From an uncultured Clostridia bacterium (GTDB lineage: Bacteria > Bacillota > Clostridia > TANB77 > CAG-508), in assembly GCA_947626815.1 (NCBI GenBank), contig CANQTN010000011.1, positions 1 to 55,328 of the forward strand: DNA of 55,328 bases. The letters run 5' to 3'. Shown one piece after another: positions 52,095 through 55,328 of this stretch. Below the pieces are notes generated by a model that was given only the letters and a program-made list of their open reading frames with translations, ran no database searches and had not been told where the DNA came from. The position numbers were made by a program, and so were the translations under genes. Within the stretch, counting starts at the first letter, position 1. The number at the start of each line of letters is the position of its first letter.

Positions 52095-52733
52095 TTAAAA
52101 AACTTTTAAACAAACATCATTAATTTCTTTTTCTGAAATAGCCCCTTCTCTTAATATGTGTGGAATACCATTAATTACTTGAACAACAGTAGAAGCAATG
52201 CAACTATCACTTATACCTGCATCTATAAAGTAATCTACATCTTTTTTAAATTCTTTCATAATAAGTTCTAAATTTATTCCATTAGGTTTGTTAGAAATAT
52301 TTGCACTTGATGTAGCTATAGGAACATTACAATAATTTATTAATTCAAGTGCTATTTTATTTGAAGGTATACGAATACCAACAGTATTACTATTTGCAGT
52401 TAAAATGTTAGGAACTATTTTTTTCTTTTTTAAAATAATTGTTAATGGACCTGGTAAAAATTTTTTTATTAAAGCATATTCTACTTCTGTAACATCTTCT
52501 GCAACTTCATTTATCATATCAATACTATTTACCAATAAACTAATCGGTTTATTAAAATCCCTCTTCTTTATTTCATAAAGTTTTTTTATTGCTATTTCAT
52601 CTAAACCATTTGTCCCTATTCCATATACTGTATCTGTTGGAAATACAACAATGTTTCCATTTTTTATAATTTTAGATATGTTTTCTAATTTTTCATAATC
52701 TATTTTATTCTTAAAATTCAAATATTTTTGCAA
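52095..52733 (-). CDS. tsaC: Threonylcarbamoyl-AMP synthase (TsaC/YwlC/Sua5)
   Basis: A 212-residue YrdC-domain enzyme that makes threonylcarbamoyl-AMP from Thr, bicarbonate and ATP, the first step of t6A37 in ANN-reading tRNAs. It shows FPTDTVYGIGTN (32-43), the KKRDFNKP motif (57-64), FLPGPLTIILKKKK and TSSANISNKPNG (about 142-153), ending GIPHILREGAIS. It lacks the Sua5 C-terminal domain, so it is TsaC/short YwlC-like. Single gene, ribosome site weak; it overlaps the hairpin at the end of the TetR gene. Confidence 0.94.
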   Translation of the reverse strand: MQKYLNFKNKIDYEKLENISKIIKNGNIVVFPTDTVYGIGTNGLDEIAIKKLYEIKKRDFNKPISLLVNSIDMINEVAEDVTEVEYALIKKFLPGPLTIILKKKKIVPNILTANSNTVGIRIPSNKIALELINYCNVPIATSSANISNKPNGINLELIMKEFKKDVDYFIDAGISDSCIASTVVQVINGIPHILREGAISEKEINDVCLKVF

Positions 52734-52762
52734 CTTTTATTCCCTTTCTGTGAATAATTAAA

Positions 52763-52814
52763 TTTCTTATCTTTAGTTATTTTTTAAGTTTCTTATGTTT
52801 AGTTATCTTTTAAT
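52763..52814. repeat. 26-bp tandem duplication at the end of the DUF4282-like gene
   Basis: TTTCTTATCTTTAGTTAT (from 52763) recurs as TTTCTTATGTTTAGTTAT (from 52789), period 26. The unit includes the stop codon of the minus-strand gene, so the copied stop is harmless. Confidence 0.8.
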
Positions 52815-53212
52815 TTTCTAATATTTTTAGCAATTTCTGAAGTATTTCTGCATATTACTAATAAAATTATTGAGAATTCATAAATAACTCTTGCAATTAC
52901 GTTTCCTAAGATTAAAGAAATTAAAAAGCTTAAGAAATTAGTTCCTATTAATGCAAATGAAGATAGTGTAATATAAATTGCACAAATTAAGTAAGTAATT
53001 TTTAATAATACTTCTAAAAACATTTTTTTAAATGATAAAAAATCATATAGCCATCCAAGGAATCCTTTAAACTTCCCGTCATTTTTTTTGTTTAAGAATA
53101 GAAAATATACTAAAATTCCTCCTATAATGGCTAATATCAAAGATACAATAATCCATATAGAATTGCTAATAACATTGTTTAAAGAATATCCATATGTTTT
53201 TGTGTTAAACAT
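52799..53212 (-). CDS. Small membrane protein (DUF4282-like)
   Basis: A 137-residue protein with three membrane segments (about 16-40, 67-87 and 93-122). The pattern LLKITYLICAIYITLSSFAL, then SLILGNVIARVIYEFSIILL, resembles DUF4282: a short two-helix unit that ends in an acidic amphipathic helix (RNTSEIAKNIRKL). Function unknown. AGGAGG precedes the ATG. The 3' end carries a 26-bp tandem duplication. Upstream (53213-53728) there is no gene, only repeat elements. Confidence 0.72.
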   Translation of the reverse strand: MFNTKTYGYSLNNVISNSIWIIVSLILAIIGGILVYFLFLNKKNDGKFKGFLGWLYDFLSFKKMFLEVLLKITYLICAIYITLSSFALIGTNFLSFLISLILGNVIARVIYEFSIILLVICRNTSEIAKNIRKLKDN

Positions 53213-53298
53213 AGTTATACCTCCTTTCTTATTTGATTATATTATCATATATCATAGGGCATGTCAACATTTTATGCAAATAGAATATAAAAAAAATT

Positions 53299-53504
53299 AA
53301 CAGTTTACTTATCAATGGTACAAATGGTCAATGATAATATATTATTTATGTAGTAACAATTCGGGGGGACCAGCAAAGTACAGAGTGTTAATAAAATTTT
53401 ATAATTTATTATAAAATTTTAGGTACAATCTGTATGCAGCTGGGAGTTACAAATAAATAATATATTATCATTGACCATTTGTACCATTGATAAGTAGACT
53501 ACAA
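53299..53504 (-). repeat. MITE-like palindromic element, full copy (C, inverted)
   Basis: A 206-bp element in the opposite direction to copy B: left end CAGTTTACTTATCAATGGTA and CAAATGGTCAATGATAATAT, right end the reverse complement, ending AAGTAGACTACAAC. Inside lie the GTAACAATTCGGGGGGACC block, an AT palindrome, and GCTGGGAGTTAC as its imperfect mirror. The full element can fold as one long hairpin. It has no open frame and lies between the DUF4282-like and FAD-Rieske genes. Confidence 0.92.
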
Positions 53505-53511
53505 CAAAAAA

Positions 53512-53551
53512 GAACTAGATTACTTTCTTAAGGAGAATCTAGTTCAATAAA
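53512..53551 (-). terminator. Terminator of FAD-Rieske gene
   Basis: GAACTAGATT (53512-53521) pairs with AATCTAGTTC (53536-53545). On the minus strand the stem is followed by TTTTTTGTTG. It lies ~180 nt after the oxidoreductase stop, beyond the repeat stub. Confidence 0.75.
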
Positions 53552-53650
53552 CAAAAAATAAACATATAAATATATGATTTATTATTAGGATTGTAGCAAA
53601 AAAATATATATAAGTCAATAAAATTATAGAAAATTTACTTAATCTAGATT

Positions 53651-53694
53651 ACAGTTTACTTGACCATTTGTACCATTGATCAGTGAACTGTTAC
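53651..53694. repeat. Deleted stub of the MITE-like element (D)
   Basis: ACAGTTTACT, then TTGACCATTTGTACCATTGA and TCAGTGAACTGTTAC: both outer ends of the element, with the interior gone. AGTGAACTGT also ends half copy A. It is probably the result of an internal deletion. Confidence 0.8.
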
Positions 53695-53728
53695 TAATCT
53701 AGTAATTGCCATTATTTATTTAATTTTA

Positions 53729-55243
53729 TTAATAATCATTATTTAAATCATAATACTCTAAATCTTTAAAAGCAGGATCATATATATTCTTACCTCTATA
53801 ATCAAATCTAGATCCATGGCAAGGACAATCCCAAGTTTTATCAATATCATTCCAACTCAATAAACATCCTAAATGTGTGCATACAGGTTTAACGGCATAA
53901 ACTTTTCCGTTAGGTGCTTTATAAATACCAACTTTTTCATTATTAATTTCAATAATAGATCCAGAATCATTTTTTATGTCTTTAAAAGACATGTTAGCTG
54001 ATTTTAATTTATCAAAAACTAAAGAATTAGCAGACTGTACAATCATATTTTTTAATTCATCTTTATTTTTTATAGGTTTTAAACGTGATGAATTAAACAA
54101 ATATTCATATCTATTTTTTTTATTACAAATTTTATCAACAATAATTGTAGCAGCAACATTAGAAGATGTCATTCCCCATTTTTTAAAACCAGTTCCAACA
54201 AATACATTTGGTAAAGAAGTAGAATATTCCCCAATATATGGAATTTTGTCTAAAGGTATGCAATCTCTAGTATTCCATTTATATAAAATTTCACAATCTG
54301 GATAATACTTTTTTGCTTCTTTTTCTAAAATGCCATAAGTATCGGCATAGCATGATGGTTTTCCTGTTTTATGCTCTCCCCCACCAATTAATAAAAGTTT
54401 TTTTCCAGCAATTTTGGCAGTTCTAAATGAAAAAATAGGATCTGTAGAATTAATATACATCCCATTAAAAAGGGTTTTTTTAGTATCAATAGCTATAATA
54501 TAAGAAGTTGACTGATACATTTTTGTAAAATAAAATCCAGGAAAATTAATAAAAGGATAATGTGTAGCAACAATTACAAATTTAGCTCTTACTAAATTTT
54601 TTTCTGAAGAAATAAGATAAGTATAATCAGTAAATTTTTCTATATTTGTAACAGTTGTATTTGTAAAAATTTTATTATTATTAGAAGTAATGCCATTACA
54701 TAACCCATATAAATATTTTAATGGATTAAATTGAGCTTGATTTTTAAAGCAAATAGCACCTTCAATATTAAATGGAAGACCTACTTTTGTCACAAATTCA
54801 CATGGTAATCCTAAAGACTGAACAACTTCTACTTCTTTTTTTATATTAGATAATTCAGATTTTTTTGTTGTATAAACATAACTATTTTGATATTCAAAAT
54901 CGCATTTAATTTTTTCAGAATCTATTATCTTTTTTATGTTTTTTATTGCCATTTCATTTACTTTTAAATAGTCAGAAGCAAATTTTTCAGAATAAGAATT
55001 TACTAAATAATCATAAAATAAACCATGTTGACTTGTAATTTTTGCAGTAGTATGTCCTGTTGTTTTTTCTCCTATAGAATCTTTTTCTAAAACAATTACT
55101 TTAAATCCTAATTTGCTTAAGTAATAAGCACATGAAAGTCCAAAAATTCCTGCTCCTATCACACATATGTCTGTCTCGATATCTTTAGATAGAGAAGGAA
55201 ATGATTTATTTTTTTTTAAAGTATTTATCCATAATGAATTCAT
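53729..55243 (-). CDS. FAD-dependent oxidoreductase with C-terminal Rieske domain
   Basis: About 504 residues. The N-terminus carries the FAD-binding GAGIFG loop (DAO family, residues ~33-38), followed by an amine-oxidase-like body (GEKTTGHTTAKIT; VGTGFKKWGMTSSNVA). The last ~80 residues are a Rieske [2Fe-2S] domain with CTHLGC and CPCHGSRF at about 455 and 472. Such fusions pass electrons from an amine or glycine-type substrate; the real substrate is unknown. A GTG at 55252 is in frame, but AGGAG lies 8 nt before the ATG at 55243, which I choose. Confidence 0.93.
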   Translation of the reverse strand: MNSLWINTLKKNKSFPSLSKDIETDICVIGAGIFGLSCAYYLSKLGFKVIVLEKDSIGEKTTGHTTAKITSQHGLFYDYLVNSYSEKFASDYLKVNEMAIKNIKKIIDSEKIKCDFEYQNSYVYTTKKSELSNIKKEVEVVQSLGLPCEFVTKVGLPFNIEGAICFKNQAQFNPLKYLYGLCNGITSNNNKIFTNTTVTNIEKFTDYTYLISSEKNLVRAKFVIVATHYPFINFPGFYFTKMYQSTSYIIAIDTKKTLFNGMYINSTDPIFSFRTAKIAGKKLLLIGGGEHKTGKPSCYADTYGILEKEAKKYYPDCEILYKWNTRDCIPLDKIPYIGEYSTSLPNVFVGTGFKKWGMTSSNVAATIIVDKICNKKNRYEYLFNSSRLKPIKNKDELKNMIVQSANSLVFDKLKSANMSFKDIKNDSGSIIEINNEKVGIYKAPNGKVYAVKPVCTHLGCLLSWNDIDKTWDCPCHGSRFDYRGKNIYDPAFKDLEYYDLNNDY

Positions 55244-55328
55244 TTTATACACTCCTATCTCTATAAATGAAGTAATTATCTTTCAATTTCTCCATTTATC
55301 TTTAATTTTTATTTTTTATTAATTAAAT

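Noticed and set aside
53976..54305. 109-residue plus-strand frame
   Set aside because: Antisense to the FAD-Rieske gene, no ribosome site or recognisable domain.

Overview
The window is a stretch of very AT-rich chromosome from a Gram-positive, low-G+C anaerobe, most likely a gut member of the Clostridia. The case rests on strong AGGAGG-type ribosome sites, sigma-A promoters with 17-nt spacers, frequent TTG/GTG starts, two sortase-anchored surface proteins (TPKTG), an LCP cell-wall enzyme, a D,D-carboxypeptidase, a c-di-GMP-I riboswitch and a bile-salt-hydrolase-type enzyme. The species cannot be named from sequence alone.

Region 1 (164-13.5 kb, nearly all on the minus strand) is a defence and mobile-element region. 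A type I restriction-modification operon reads right to left: a small Cys/His-rich protein, a half-size HsdS, HsdM, a broken AbiJ/HEPN-like gene, a full HsdS, HsdR, a YgjP-type metallopeptidase, a membrane protein with a possible PD-(D/E)XK nuclease core, and a metallophosphoesterase. Upstream lie a relaxase remnant that has lost its catalytic middle, and an AIPR-family abortive-infection gene behind a 121-nt nested palindrome.

Region 2 (13.5-21.5 kb) holds small membrane-anchored proteins from two paralogous families (BamE/SmpA-like and LolA-like), a flavin reductase, a cyclophilin-like protein, the bifunctional glutathione enzyme GshF, several gene wrecks, a probable type I toxin-antitoxin locus, a c-di-GMP-I riboswitch and initiator tRNA-fMet.

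Region 3 (21.5-39 kb) is mostly ordinary chromosome: metA, a frameshifted comEA, a D,D-carboxypeptidase, an LCP protein, an ECF sigma/anti-sigma pair with a recognisable autoregulated promoter, a LytTR regulator with its own 21-bp-spaced binding sites, cvpA, a YkvI-like transporter, a Gld-type ABC exporter, a GDT1 cation transporter, a UDP-sugar pyrophosphorylase, a phosphoesterase and tRNA-Arg.

Region 4 (39-55.3 kb) is accessory again. It contains an acetyltransferase, an orphan RelB/DinJ antitoxin whose YoeB toxin has been cut off, a second copy of the small-RNA/hydrophobic-ORF locus, two sortase-anchored adhesin-like proteins flanking the bile salt hydrolase, a pair of unknown genes including an HExxH metallopeptidase-like protein, an MMPL transporter with nine copies of an ~80-residue module divergent from a TetR regulator, tsaC, a small membrane protein, and an FAD-Rieske oxidoreductase.

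Three observations stand out. First, a palindromic MITE-like repeat (~205-210 bp) has two full copies, one half copy and one stub in the window. Second, two loci each carry a ~90-100 nt sRNA with a shared CCACA hairpin, convergent with a short hydrophobic ORF. Third, most gene wrecks lie in the two accessory regions and record repeated deletion and fusion.
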